A program made the translations under genes and the position numbers. Shown piece after piece: positions 28,776 to 37,957 of a DNA stretch of 64,000 nucleotides. The notes beneath the pieces are model-generated. The model searched no databases. It had not been told where the DNA came from and saw nothing but the letters and a program-made list of their open reading frames with translations. The stretch covers positions 33,483 through 97,482 of the forward strand of contig SECP01000034.1 of NCBI GenBank assembly GCA_004193285.1, read 5' to 3'. Source of the DNA: Myxococcales bacterium. Its GTDB lineage: Bacteria > Myxococcota_A > Polyangia > Polyangiales > Polyangiaceae. Positions within the stretch are counted from its first letter, which is position 1. Every line of letters begins with the position of its first letter.

Positions 28776-29686
28776 CGACGGTCCGCGAGGCTTACCCTCG
28801 GGGACCGCGACTCTTCGCGCTGCAGGCTTGCGCTGCGGACTCGCGGGCGCGTGGCGTCGAACGGGGATGCGTGTACCGAGAGCAGCGGCACGGAGAGCCG
28901 GTTGCGCAACGTCGCGACGACGCCACGCGTGACGCGGGCCCGAGCGTCGTCGTTTTGGCCCATGCCCATGACGACGAGATCGAACTCGCAGGACTCGTTG
29001 TAGCCCTCGATGCCGCCGGCGATGTTGCCGGCCACGAGCACCTGGCTGCCGACCTTCACGCCGAGGGCGGCGACCCGCGCCTCCAGCTCCTCCAGCGCGG
29101 CCCGATCGCCCTTGCGCGGCGCGGAGCGCTCGCGGGAAACGACGTGGAGCAACTGGACCTCCGCGCCGAAGCGCAGCGCGAACGACGACGCCCAATCTAC
29201 CATTCGGCTCGTGGCGGGCCCGAAGTCCACCGGAACCAAGATTCGCTCCACCGCGGCGGCTCGATCGCGATCGTGCACGCTGAGGGTGGCGCTGCTCGTG
29301 GTTGCCGATACGTCCCGCACGACGTCGTCACGAAACTGCCAGCCCAGATCCGAGCGGAAGCGCGAGCCGAGCACGATGAGATCGCAGCCTCGCTCCGTGG
29401 CGCGCTCGCAAATGGACGCGGCCGGCGCTCCGAATGCCACCCGAGCGTTACCCGCGACGCTGGGTTCCAGTGAAGCCACGAGCCGTTCGAGCCGCGCTTC
29501 CGCCTCCGGATCGAAGGGGCCGGGGCTGACGTAGAGGGCCTCCAGCTCGGCCTCGAACTGGCGCGCAATCAGCGAGGCGAGAGCCGTGGCTCCCGGGGCC
29601 GGGCGCTGCACGTCCAACGCGCAAAGGATGCGCCGAAACGCGGGAAGCTCCGGTCCGCTCAGCGCGGCCGTCCGTGACGTACTCAT
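28772..29686 (-). CDS. Tandem-domain universal stress protein (UspA family)
   Basis: 304 residues from ATG at 29686 with AGGA five bases upstream; a longer frame to 29746 has no such signal. Two Usp domains: residues about 18-137 (RRILCALDVQRP, DLIVLGSRFRS) and about 145-270 (ERILVPVDFGPATSRMVDWA, DLVVMGMGQNDDARARV). The G-2x-G-9x-G(S/T) ATP motif is not clearly conserved in either half. It heads the minus-strand carbohydrate set, hinting that the glycan pathway is used in stress or dormancy. The last 30 residues are basic and probably disordered. Confidence 0.85.
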   Translation of the reverse strand: MSTSRTAALSGPELPAFRRILCALDVQRPAPGATALASLIARQFEAELEALYVSPGPFDPEAEARLERLVASLEPSVAGNARVAFGAPAASICERATERGCDLIVLGSRFRSDLGWQFRDDVVRDVSATTSSATLSVHDRDRAAAVERILVPVDFGPATSRMVDWASSFALRFGAEVQLLHVVSRERSAPRKGDRAALEELEARVAALGVKVGSQVLVAGNIAGGIEGYNESCEFDLVVMGMGQNDDARARVTRGVVATLRNRLSVPLLSVHASPFDATRPRVRSASLQREESRSPRVSLADRR

Positions 29687-29831
29687 GAAAGTCCTTGTTT
29701 TGGCTACGAGAAGCTCGGAGGTGAAGCCTACCTGGCTAGCCACCAACGCGCGCCGCCTGACACTCCAGCGTGCCGGCAGCGCACGGAAAAACGCGCAGCT
29801 CTGTGCTCAGTACGCGCTCGAGCTCCGAAAG

Positions 29832-30647
29832 TCAAATCGTTACGGGTATTTCGTCCGTGTACACCTTGAAGCCGACGAGCTCGCACGGACCGAAAGTGGT
29901 GGCGATGGCGACGTCCGCGGCGTCCCTACCGCGCGCGATGAGGATGCGACCACGGCGCGGGACGTTGTTTCGTGGATCGAAGGTGTGCCACGCGCCGCCC
30001 AAGTACACTTCCAGCCAAGCCGCGAAGTCCATGGGCGCGTAGGGCGGCGGCAAGCCGATGTCGCCCAAGTAGCCCGTGCAGTAGCGAGTAGGAATGTTGA
30101 GCGCGCGGAGGAGCGTGATCGCCAAATGCGTGAAGTCGCGGCACACGCCGCGCGGCTCGTTGAAGACCTCCCACGCGGTCTTGGTTGCGCTGGCGTGCTC
30201 GTAGCCGAACTGGATGTGCCGATGAACGAAGTCGCACACCGCTTGCACCCGCGCCGCTCCTGGCGCCGTACCCCCGAACATCTTCCAGGCGATCTCGGTG
30301 AGGCGGTCCGTCTCGCAGTAACGGCTGCCGAGCAGGAAAACGAGCACCTGCTCGGGCAAGAGCTGCAGTTGATGCTGCTGCTCCTCGTGACAGGTGGGGT
30401 CCAGCTCGCCACTGTCGTTGACGACTCCGAGCGCCGAGATGGTGACTCGGCCGGGGGGAGCGACGAGCCGATTGCACCAGTTGCCGAAGCCGTCGCGGTA
30501 GCCGTAAATCGGCGCTACCGGATCACAGCGCATGTGGTCGGGGCGCACCATATCCGACGCGCGGCTGTAGTGAACGTTCAGCGCGAGGATGAGCGGCGTC
30601 GGCTGAGGAAAGTTGTAGACGAGCTCGTAACCAACTTGGATATGCAA
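29832..30647 (-). CDS. Transglutaminase-like cysteine protease-fold protein
   Basis: 271 residues. Residues about 1-120 are a beta-rich N-domain and 130-235 the transglutaminase-like core. The catalytic Cys is in EPRGVCRDFTHLAI, and the downstream Asp in WHTFDPRNNVPRRGRI. At the place where most family members have His (xxHAWxE), this one has Ala: MDFAAWLEVYLGG. I recall relatives with Ser or Ala there, so this may be a subfamily trait rather than inactivation. No signal peptide. It lies 145 bases upstream of the USP gene on the same strand. Role (peptidase, crosslinking or amidase) unknown. Confidence 0.82.
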   Translation of the reverse strand: MHIQVGYELVYNFPQPTPLILALNVHYSRASDMVRPDHMRCDPVAPIYGYRDGFGNWCNRLVAPPGRVTISALGVVNDSGELDPTCHEEQQHQLQLLPEQVLVFLLGSRYCETDRLTEIAWKMFGGTAPGAARVQAVCDFVHRHIQFGYEHASATKTAWEVFNEPRGVCRDFTHLAITLLRALNIPTRYCTGYLGDIGLPPPYAPMDFAAWLEVYLGGAWHTFDPRNNVPRRGRILIARGRDAADVAIATTFGPCELVGFKVYTDEIPVTI

Positions 30648-30681
30648 ATGAAGACCTCACGACGACTCATACGCCGGCTCT

Positions 30682-30894
30682 ATGTCCAGCCCCACCCGCA
30701 TCTCATCGCCCGCCGAAATGAAACGGCGCGGACGCAATGAGCGCAGCAAGCTCGGCCGCCTCGCGTCGGTCATAGACCGGGGCGATTCGCCCATTCGCGC
30801 GGTCGGCTTGCAATCGCGCGGCCTCCGTGCGCTCCTGGGAGCGGTAGCGCAGGCGACTCGTCGCTTTGCGGAGGCAAACGAAAGAGCCGCATGA
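30682..30894 (+). CDS. Possible small basic protein (70 residues)
   Basis: An open frame with ATG start whose stop overlaps the start of the next small gene by ATGA. The product is Arg/Ser/Ala-rich and has no recognised relatives. No convincing ribosome binding site. It could simply be part of the divergent promoter region of the transglutaminase-like gene, only 34 bases away. Confidence 0.25.
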   Translation: MSSPTRISSPAEMKRRGRNERSKLGRLASVIDRGDSPIRAVGLQSRGLRALLGAVAQATRRFAEANERAA

Positions 30895-31112
30895 CGAAGA
30901 TTCCGGACGAGATCGCGGTCGCGAAGCTGAGCATAGAGGCGGCTCGGATCGCGCTCGAGTCGCTGTTCACGAAGATGAGCGCGCTGCCGCGTTCGGAGAA
31001 GGTGATCGTGACGGATACGGTGAACGACGCGTGCCAGCGCCTGAAAGCCGCTCAGGAGCTGCTCAAACAGCTGGAGCTGAGCGACTCGGAGCCGCCGCCC
31101 GGCTTGGGCTAA
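30891..31112 (+). CDS. Small helical protein of unknown function
   Basis: 73 residues, soluble, predicted almost wholly helical with heptad-like Leu/Ile spacing (VAKLSIEAARIALESLF; LKAAQELLKQLEL) and an acidic Pro/Gly tail. Codon use is GC3-rich like real genes here. The stop overlaps the convergent glmM end by 4 bases. No family recognised; possibly a small coiled-coil partner protein. Confidence 0.55.
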   Translation: MTKIPDEIAVAKLSIEAARIALESLFTKMSALPRSEKVIVTDTVNDACQRLKAAQELLKQLELSDSEPPPGLG

Positions 31113-32476
31113 CTCGCGGTCGCGGTGTCTTTGCGCGCGGCGGCGGCCATGTCGGCGACGAGCGCCTTGAGCACCTTCGGATCCGGGCCTTCCACCATGA
31201 GGCGCAGCTTGGCCTCCGTGCCGCTCCAGCGCACGAGCACGCGGCCGTCGCGCCCCAGCTTCTTTTCGGCGGCCCCGATGCGCGAGGTGAGCTGCGGCAT
31301 CTGCTCCAGGGGCCGGCGCGCCGGTAACTTGATGCTCTCCAAGACTTGCGGCACCCGCTCCATGACGTGAGACAGCTCGCTGAGGCTCTTTTGCTCGGCG
31401 ACCATGATCGCGATCACCTGCAGCGCGGCCACGAGCCCATCGCCGGTGGTGGCGTGATCCATGAAGATCAGGTGCCCGGACTGCTCGCCGCCGAAGCTGA
31501 GCGACTCTTTGCGCAGCGCCTCCACCACGTAGCGATCGCCGACGGCGGTCCGCAGCACGCGCCCGCCCACGGCCTGCAGGGCGCGTTCCAGGCCCATGTT
31601 GCTCATGACGGTCGTCACGAGCTTGCCCTTGGCGAGCTTCCTCGCCTTGTGCATGCGCGTGCCGCACAGGGCCATGATCGCGTCGCCGTCTACGATCGCT
31701 CCGTGCTCGTCCACGAAGATCACGCGGTCGGCGTCGCCGTCCAGAGCCACGCCGAGGTGGGCCTTCTTCTTCTTCACCTCGAGCGCGACGTGCTCGGGGT
31801 GCATGGCGCCGCAGTTGCGGTTGATGTTCACGCCGTTGGGCTTGCAGCCGAGCGCGATCACCTCCGCCCCGAGCTCGGAGAAGACGGCGGGGGCGACGCG
31901 ATAAGCAGCGCCGTGCGCGGCGTCGACCACGATCTTCAAGCCGTCCAAGGTGAGCTCGCGAGGAAAACAGCTCTTGGCGAAGACGATGTAGCGGCCGACC
32001 GCGCTGTCGAAGCGCTCTGCGCGGCCGATGGATGCTCCGGATTTTCCTTGAGTGTCCAGCCGAGGGTCGCTGAGGAGCGCTTCGATCGCGGCCTCCTCGC
32101 GGTCCGGCAGCTTGAAGCCGTCCGGACCGAACAGCTTGATGCCGTTGTCGGCGAAGGGGTTGTGGCTCGCGCTGATGACGACGCCGGCGTCCGCGCGCAT
32201 GCTCTGCGTGAGGTTCGCCACCGCGGGGGTGGGGATCGGGCCAGAGAGCAGCACTCGGCCCCCTGCCGCGCAGATTCCGGCGGAAATAGCGGTTTCGAGC
32301 ATGTAGCCGGAGACCCGCGTGTCCTTGCCGATCACGATTCGCGGCGCCCGTGATTTCCCGCGCCGCGCGACGTGGGTGATGGCGCGACCGAGCCGCATCG
32401 CCAGCTCCGGCGTCATCGGTTCCACGTTGGCGCGGCCACGGATCCCGTCCGTACCGAATAGCTTCCGTTCGCTCAT
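31109..32476 (-). CDS. glmM: Phosphoglucosamine mutase
   Basis: 455 residues, standard GlmM length. It converts glucosamine-6-phosphate to glucosamine-1-phosphate for UDP-GlcNAc, hence peptidoglycan and LPS. The N-terminus LFGTDGIRGRAN is diagnostic. The phosphoserine is S104 in ISASHNPFADNGIK, the Mg loop is DGDADR, and the sugar-binding GEQSGH and C-terminal phosphate loop VRWSGTEAKLR are present. Last gene of the accD-folC-yajQ-glmM run, 20 bases after yajQ. Confidence 0.96.
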   Translation of the reverse strand: MSERKLFGTDGIRGRANVEPMTPELAMRLGRAITHVARRGKSRAPRIVIGKDTRVSGYMLETAISAGICAAGGRVLLSGPIPTPAVANLTQSMRADAGVVISASHNPFADNGIKLFGPDGFKLPDREEAAIEALLSDPRLDTQGKSGASIGRAERFDSAVGRYIVFAKSCFPRELTLDGLKIVVDAAHGAAYRVAPAVFSELGAEVIALGCKPNGVNINRNCGAMHPEHVALEVKKKKAHLGVALDGDADRVIFVDEHGAIVDGDAIMALCGTRMHKARKLAKGKLVTTVMSNMGLERALQAVGGRVLRTAVGDRYVVEALRKESLSFGGEQSGHLIFMDHATTGDGLVAALQVIAIMVAEQKSLSELSHVMERVPQVLESIKLPARRPLEQMPQLTSRIGAAEKKLGRDGRVLVRWSGTEAKLRLMVEGPDPKVLKALVADMAAAARKDTATAS

Positions 32477-32496
32477 GATCGTCTCCTGGACCGCGG

Positions 32497-32985
32497 CTAG
32501 TCGCGGAAATTCGTGAATTGCAGATCGAGGCCCAGCGACTCCGCCGCGCGGAGCAGCCGCATCGTCTCTTGCAGCTCGTCTTTCTTCTTGCCGCTGATGC
32601 GCACCGAGTCCTCGTGGATGGCAGCCTGCACTTTGAGCTTCGAGTCTTTGACGAGCTTCACGATCTGCTTGGCCTTCTCGGTTTCGATGCCCTCTTTGAG
32701 CTTCACGAGTAGGCGCACGGTGCCGCGCGGACCTTTGCCCGGATCCTGACGATCCAGGTGCTTCAGGCTCACTTTGCGCTTCACCAGCTTCTCCTCGAGC
32801 ACGACCAGCGCGGCTTTGGCGCGGTCGACGGCGCTCGCGAGGATGACCACGCCGTCTTCGTTCTTTTCCAGGCTCGTCTCGGTGTTCCGGAAGTCGAACC
32901 GTTGACCGATCTCTTTTTGCGCTTGGAGCAGCGCGTTCCCGAACTCCGCCCAGTCGACCTTGGAGACCACGTCGAAGGACGGCAT
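32497..32985 (-). CDS. yajQ: YajQ-family nucleotide-binding protein
   Basis: 162 residues, the usual size. MPSFDVVSKVDWAEFGNAL and RFDFRNTETSL are characteristic of YajQ, and the second ferredoxin-like domain ends with LGLDLQFTNFRD. Members bind RNA or tRNA and, in some Xanthomonas and Pseudomonas, cyclic di-GMP. Here it sits 4 bases after folC and before glmM, so it is part of a housekeeping transcript; a specific role is not evident. Confidence 0.93.
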   Translation of the reverse strand: MPSFDVVSKVDWAEFGNALLQAQKEIGQRFDFRNTETSLEKNEDGVVILASAVDRAKAALVVLEEKLVKRKVSLKHLDRQDPGKGPRGTVRLLVKLKEGIETEKAKQIVKLVKDSKLKVQAAIHEDSVRISGKKKDELQETMRLLRAAESLGLDLQFTNFRD

Positions 32986-32989
32986 ACCG

Positions 32990-34219
32990 TTACAGGTCGA
33001 TTGCCGGGTCGGTCGGGAGGTTGAGCAAGGATGCTCGCGCCGCGCCGACCAGGAAGATCGAGCCCGTTACCACCACCAGACCACGCTGCCCCACGAGCTG
33101 CCGCGCCCGCGCCAGCGCGTCCGGCACGCCCTCGGCGACCTCGCCCGCGTAGGCGGCCGACATTTCGTAAGGATCGACGGCTTTTCGGACTGGCGGCGCG
33201 ACGAACACCCGATGCCCCGCGACCGATTCCAGGCGCTTGAGCATCGCGCGCCAGTTCTTCGTGTTGATCGCCCCGAATACGAGCGCGATCTCTTTGCGCG
33301 ACTCGATGTCGCCGAGCACGCTCGGGTCCAGCGCGTGGGAGAGCGCGACCGCGCCGTCCGGATTGTGCGCGCAATCCAGCAGCGTCAGCTCCTGGCCGTT
33401 GCGGTGCAGGAGCTCGTTGCGACCGGGCCACACTGTCTGCTCCACCCCCTTGGCCAATACCTCCGGCGGAAAGCCGAGCTCACGGCCGATCGTCACCGCG
33501 ACGGCGAGGTTGGAGCCAACGAGCGCCACGCGCGGGTAGGCGAGGGGAGCCCCCGGTACCGGCTCCGGGCTCCCGAGCGGCACCTCGCGCGCGCCGACCT
33601 CCGCCATGCGCTGCTCCGCCACCGCTCGCGCGTCCGGGTGGAGCTTACCGAGCACGACGGCCGAGCCGCTCTTGATGATGCCGGCCTTTTCCGTGGCGAT
33701 CTTCGTGATCGAGTCGCCCAGCTCCTCCATGTGGTCGTACGACACCCGGGTGATGGCGGCGACGCGCGGAGGGGGGATCACGTTCGTCGCGTCCAAGCGG
33801 CCGCCGAGGCCGACCTCGAGCACGGCCAGCTCCACGCGCGCGTCCCGAAAGGCGAGGAAGGCGGCGACGGTAGCGACCTCGAAGAAGGTCAGCTCCGGGC
33901 CGGCGTTCATGGCCTGGTTCAAATAATGAGCGAGCTTGTCGTCTTCGATCGGGGCGCCGCCGATGTTGATGCGCTCTGCGAAGCGACACAGGTGAGGCGA
34001 GGTGTAGACCCCGACGTTCTTGCCGGCAGCACGCGCCATCGACCCGACGAACGCGGTGACCGTACCTTTGCCGTTGGTGCCCGCGACGTGCACCGCTTGA
34101 AAGCTGCGCTCCGGATTACCGAGCTTGTCGCACGCGGCTTGCACGCGCTCGAGCCCCAGCTTGCGCCCATGCAAGGCGAGGGCGTAGAGCCGCTCGAGCG
34201 TAGCCTTCAAGTCACTCAA
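32990..34219 (-). CDS. folC: Folylpolyglutamate synthase / dihydrofolate synthase
   Basis: 409 residues from a TTG at 34219 that overlaps the accD stop (TTGA). It adds glutamate to folates (and possibly to dihydropteroate). The Mur-ligase ATP site is HVAGTNGKGTVTAFV, the folate-loop motif is YTSPHLCRFAERI, and FFEVATVAAFLAF and LEVGLGGRLDATNV follow. The C-terminal Mur-ligase domain has LLDCAHNPDGAVAL. The accD-folC pair is common in bacteria. Confidence 0.93.
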   Translation of the reverse strand: MSDLKATLERLYALALHGRKLGLERVQAACDKLGNPERSFQAVHVAGTNGKGTVTAFVGSMARAAGKNVGVYTSPHLCRFAERINIGGAPIEDDKLAHYLNQAMNAGPELTFFEVATVAAFLAFRDARVELAVLEVGLGGRLDATNVIPPPRVAAITRVSYDHMEELGDSITKIATEKAGIIKSGSAVVLGKLHPDARAVAEQRMAEVGAREVPLGSPEPVPGAPLAYPRVALVGSNLAVAVTIGRELGFPPEVLAKGVEQTVWPGRNELLHRNGQELTLLDCAHNPDGAVALSHALDPSVLGDIESRKEIALVFGAINTKNWRAMLKRLESVAGHRVFVAPPVRKAVDPYEMSAAYAGEVAEGVPDALARARQLVGQRGLVVVTGSIFLVGAARASLLNLPTDPAIDL

Positions 34220-35088
34220 GAGGCCTCGACACCCAAATGCTTGAGCAAGCGGCTGAGCTTTTGCTTCATCTCCGTGCGCGGCACGATGGCGTCCACCATA
34301 CCGTGACTCAAGAGGAATTCAGACTGCTGAAAACCCTCCGGCAGAGTCTGCCGGATCGTGGCCTCGATCACGCGCCGGCCCGCGAACCCAACCTGGGCGT
34401 TCGATTCCACGATGTTGATATCACCCAGGAATGCGGTGCTCGCGGCCACGCCGCCGGTCGTCGGGTCCAGCAGCACGCTGATGTACGGCTTGGTACCGCG
34501 GTCCCGAAAGCGCGCCAAAGCCGCTACCGACTTGGCCATCTGCATGAGGCTCAAAATTCCCTCCTGCATGCGCGCGCCGCCAGATGCGTGGAGCAAGATG
34601 ACGGGTAGGTTCATATCCGCGGCCCGCTCGAACATGCGCGTCATGCGCTCGCCGACCACCGAGCCCATGCTCCCGCCCATGAACGAGAAGTCGAAGAAGC
34701 CCATCGCGACCGCGAGCTGGTCGAGCCTACCGCGACCAACTTGAATGGCCTCGCTCGTGCCCGTCTGCTTCTGCGCGCGCGCCACGCGCTCCGGGTAAGG
34801 CTTGTCGTCGACGAAGCGCAGCGGATCAGCGGGAGCGATGTGCTCGTCCCACTGCTCGAAGGCGCCGTCGTCGAGCAGGAGCGCCTTCCACTCGGCGACG
34901 CTCATGCGGTGGTGGTGACCGCAAACGGGGCACACGTGAAAGCGTGCCGCGAATTCGGGCGCGGTCAGCACGTGTCCGCAGCCTGCGCATTTTTTAAAAA
35001 TGCCACGGCCAACGGAGCGCTTCTCCGCACTATCGGTTTGGGTTGGGGTGCGTTCGGGCAGTGCCACTGGAAATCGCGACTCTAGCAA
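34216..35088 (-). CDS. accD: Acetyl-CoA carboxylase carboxyltransferase subunit beta
   Basis: 290 residues from TTG at 35088; GTG at 35067 is an alternative and neither has a strong ribosome binding site. The N-terminal zinc ribbon has four Cys (CAGC and CPVC about 20 residues apart). The crotonase-like carboxyltransferase core follows (MGGSMGSVVGERMTR, HASGGARMQEGILSLMQMAK, LDPTTGGVAASTAFLGD). It pairs with AccA, not present in this window, to make malonyl-CoA for fatty acid synthesis. First gene of the four-gene run. Confidence 0.95.
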   Translation of the reverse strand: MLESRFPVALPERTPTQTDSAEKRSVGRGIFKKCAGCGHVLTAPEFAARFHVCPVCGHHHRMSVAEWKALLLDDGAFEQWDEHIAPADPLRFVDDKPYPERVARAQKQTGTSEAIQVGRGRLDQLAVAMGFFDFSFMGGSMGSVVGERMTRMFERAADMNLPVILLHASGGARMQEGILSLMQMAKSVAALARFRDRGTKPYISVLLDPTTGGVAASTAFLGDINIVESNAQVGFAGRRVIEATIRQTLPEGFQQSEFLLSHGMVDAIVPRTEMKQKLSRLLKHLGVEAS

Positions 35089-35308
35089 AGATCGGCGGAG
35101 ACTCGATCAAGCGCGCGCTCAGCGCAAGGGAAAGCCCTTCCTTTTTTCGCGTGGGGTGCTCGCGACCGCGCGACGAGCCGCATTTGACGCGTGCTGCGGT
35201 GCGCCATTCCTGGCCAAGCAGCACCGCCGACCTGAAGCGGCGGCGGGCCGCGGGGTCGGGTCAGCTATTGCTTGAGGCTCGGGGATCCTTCGAGCCAACA
35301 TCGCGACC

Positions 35309-37957
35309 ATGAGTCAGCCGACGCCGCCCGAGCTTCGCGCCCCGCTGATCGGACGCGATGCGGAGCTGGCGGTGCTGCGAAGCGCGGCTCGAACCACCCT
35401 CGAAAAGCGCGAGGTGCGGGCAGTCACGCTCGTGGGCGGCCCCGGTATCGGCAAGGCCCGCATCGTCGAGGAGTTTTTGGGCAGCTTCTTGGAGGAGACG
35501 CCGGGCGCGCTTCACGTGTACCAAGCGCGCGTGCGGCCACCCGCGCTCAGCCACGGGCTGATCGAGCGCCTGCTGCGAGCGCGGTTCGGCGTGCAAGACG
35601 GCGAAGATCGCGACACGTCGCTGGAGCGCGTCCGCAGCGAGGTGTCGACCGTGCTGGACGACCGCCGAGTCGGTGACGTCTGCTTTCTGCTCGGCTCGCT
35701 GATGGGCATCGCCTTCCCGGAGACGCCGCTCACGCGGGTGCTGGCGGAAGACGCGGTGCAAGCTCGCGTGCTTCGTCGCTCCGTGGTGCGAAATTTCTTC
35801 GAGACGGACGCGCAGCGCCTCCCGCTTTGCCTGGTGCTGGAAGATCTGCACGCTTCGGACGGAGACTCGCTGGAGCTCATCGGTCACATTCTGGAGCACG
35901 GCCGCGGCCCCATCTTGCTCGTCTGCCTGACGCGCGCCGAGTTGCTGAGCCGGTACGAAGGCTTTCGGGAGCTCGGCGCTTCCCGGCACGAAGTGGTCGA
36001 GCTCGGCCCGGTGCCGGCGGATAGCGCGGGTCGCATCCTGCACGAGCTGCTGGCGCCGTGCGAAGGCGGGGTGCCTCAGCGGCTGGTGGATGCCGCCCTG
36101 GGCATGTCCGGCGGCACGCCGGGGCTGATGGAAGCGATGGTGCGTGTGTTCTTCGAGTCCGGGGTGCTCTCGGAGACCCACCTGAGCGACGGCGCGCGGG
36201 GGCCCTGGCGCGTAGACCTGGATCGCCTGCAAAGCGCGCGGCTGCCGCTCACGGTCGAGGACGCGGTGCTGGCGAGGCTCTCCGCGCTGTCGGCGCAAGA
36301 GCGGCGCGTGCTGGAGCACGCCGCCGCCGTCGGCAGCGTCTTTTGGCTGGGCGCTCTGGTCGCGCTCGGCCGCATCGACGCCAAGGCGCCCGCGTACTGG
36401 ACGGATTCACCCGCGGAGGACGTGGCGCGCATTCGTCGCTTGCTGGCCGGCTTGGTGGAGCGCGACTACTTGCTGCGCTTGCCGGACTCCGCGTTTGCGG
36501 ATGACGAGGAGTACATCTTCAAGCACAACCGCGAGCGCGAAAAGATCGCGGAGCTGACGACGACGGGCGCGCTCCGGCGCTACCACCAAACCATCGCCGA
36601 TTTTCTGTCGCAGAAAGACGCCGTGCGCAGCCAAGAGGAGTACCTCGCGGTGCTCGCGCGGCACCTGGAGAGCGCAGGCTCGCTGACCCGCGCGGCGTTC
36701 ACGTACCTCGAGGCAGGCAACGTCGCTCGGGAGCACTTTGCCGCGAAGAAGGCCCACGAATACTACCAAAAGGGCCTTTCGCTCCTGGGGCGTGACGACG
36801 CGCGCCGTCGCATCGACGCCCTGCACAACCTGGGCGACGTCTTGCTCCTGCTGGGGCGTACGGACGAGGCGCTCGCGGCGTTCCGCGAAATGCTCGAGCT
36901 CTCGTTCCGCCTCGCGCTGCACGGCAAAGGGGGAGCGGCGCACAATCGCATGGGGCGCGTTCACCGCGACACCGGATCGCTGGCGCTGGCGCAGGAGCAC
37001 CTGGAGACCTCGCTCACGCTGTTCGAGCGCGCGGGGGACACCCGCGGCATCGCGAGCTGTCACGACGACATCGGTAAGCTCTTGTGGATGCGGGGTGAGT
37101 ACGAGATGGCGCTGGAGGAGCTGCGCCGAGGGCTCGAGATGCGTAAGTCTCTGAGCGACGGCCGCTCCATCGCGCTCAGCTTGAACAACATCGGCCTCGT
37201 GTGGCGCGATCATGGGCAGGAGGCGAAGGCGCGCGAGGCGCTGGAGGCCGCGCTGAAGATACGCCGCGAGCTGTCCGACCCGCTCGGCATCGTGGAGAGC
37301 CTCAACGAGCTCGGGCAGCTCGCCCTCGACCAGGGTGAGCACGAAAAGGCCCTGCAACTGCTGGAGGAAGCCCAGGAGCTCGCTCAAGATTTGGGCGACA
37401 GCAACCGCATCGCCGTCGTCCTCGCCAACATGGGCGAGGCCCACCTCCGAACCCACGCCACCGAGAAGGCCATCGAAGTGCTCCTCCGCGCCGAGCAGCT
37501 CTGCGACGATCTCGGCGACAAGCTACACTTGGCGGACGTGAAGCGAGCTCTCGCCAAGGCCCACCTGGATCGCGGCGATCTGCGAGCCGCTCGCGACAGC
37601 ATCAAGCGCTCGGTGGACCTGTTCGGCCAAGTGCGCAGCAAGCCGCACCTGGCGGTGGCGCTGCGGACGCTCGGAGAGGTGACGGGCGCCGGGGCGTGGG
37701 GGGACGGGCACGAGGTGAAGGCGGTCGACTACTTCATGCGGTCCATCGCGATCTGCAAAGAGATTGGCAACGAGCTGGAGGTCGCCAAAAGCTACCGCGC
37801 TTTCTCCGGGTACGTCTCCGGCTCGGCCCACTACCAGAGCATCCCAGAGATCCAGCGCGAGGCGCAGAAGCTCTCGCAAATGGCCGACGAAATCTTCGAA
37901 CGGCATCGCATCCGTACCGCTAGCACTAGCCCCCCAACCATCAGCCCGCCGCCATGA
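35309..37957 (+). CDS. STAND-type ATPase with TPR repeats
   Basis: 882 residues. Residues about 10-330 are an AAA-16/STAND ATPase: PLIGRDAELAVL, Walker A GGPGIGKAR (the usual Ser/Thr after Lys is Ala), Walker B-like LVLEDLH. Residues about 330-460 form a winged-helix-like linker (HNREREKIAELT). From about 470 to 850 there are eight or nine TPR-like repeats (ALHNLGDVLLLLGRTDEAL; SLNNIGLVWRDHGQEAKAREAL; VLANMGEAHLRTHATEKAI). This is the C-terminal half common in myxobacterial Ser/Thr kinases and adenylate cyclases, but here without a kinase or cyclase. It probably acts as a signalling scaffold. The stop overlaps the dut start (ATGA). Confidence 0.85.
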   Translation: MSQPTPPELRAPLIGRDAELAVLRSAARTTLEKREVRAVTLVGGPGIGKARIVEEFLGSFLEETPGALHVYQARVRPPALSHGLIERLLRARFGVQDGEDRDTSLERVRSEVSTVLDDRRVGDVCFLLGSLMGIAFPETPLTRVLAEDAVQARVLRRSVVRNFFETDAQRLPLCLVLEDLHASDGDSLELIGHILEHGRGPILLVCLTRAELLSRYEGFRELGASRHEVVELGPVPADSAGRILHELLAPCEGGVPQRLVDAALGMSGGTPGLMEAMVRVFFESGVLSETHLSDGARGPWRVDLDRLQSARLPLTVEDAVLARLSALSAQERRVLEHAAAVGSVFWLGALVALGRIDAKAPAYWTDSPAEDVARIRRLLAGLVERDYLLRLPDSAFADDEEYIFKHNREREKIAELTTTGALRRYHQTIADFLSQKDAVRSQEEYLAVLARHLESAGSLTRAAFTYLEAGNVAREHFAAKKAHEYYQKGLSLLGRDDARRRIDALHNLGDVLLLLGRTDEALAAFREMLELSFRLALHGKGGAAHNRMGRVHRDTGSLALAQEHLETSLTLFERAGDTRGIASCHDDIGKLLWMRGEYEMALEELRRGLEMRKSLSDGRSIALSLNNIGLVWRDHGQEAKAREALEAALKIRRELSDPLGIVESLNELGQLALDQGEHEKALQLLEEAQELAQDLGDSNRIAVVLANMGEAHLRTHATEKAIEVLLRAEQLCDDLGDKLHLADVKRALAKAHLDRGDLRAARDSIKRSVDLFGQVRSKPHLAVALRTLGEVTGAGAWGDGHEVKAVDYFMRSIAICKEIGNELEVAKSYRAFSGYVSGSAHYQSIPEIQREAQKLSQMADEIFERHRIRTASTSPPTISPPP

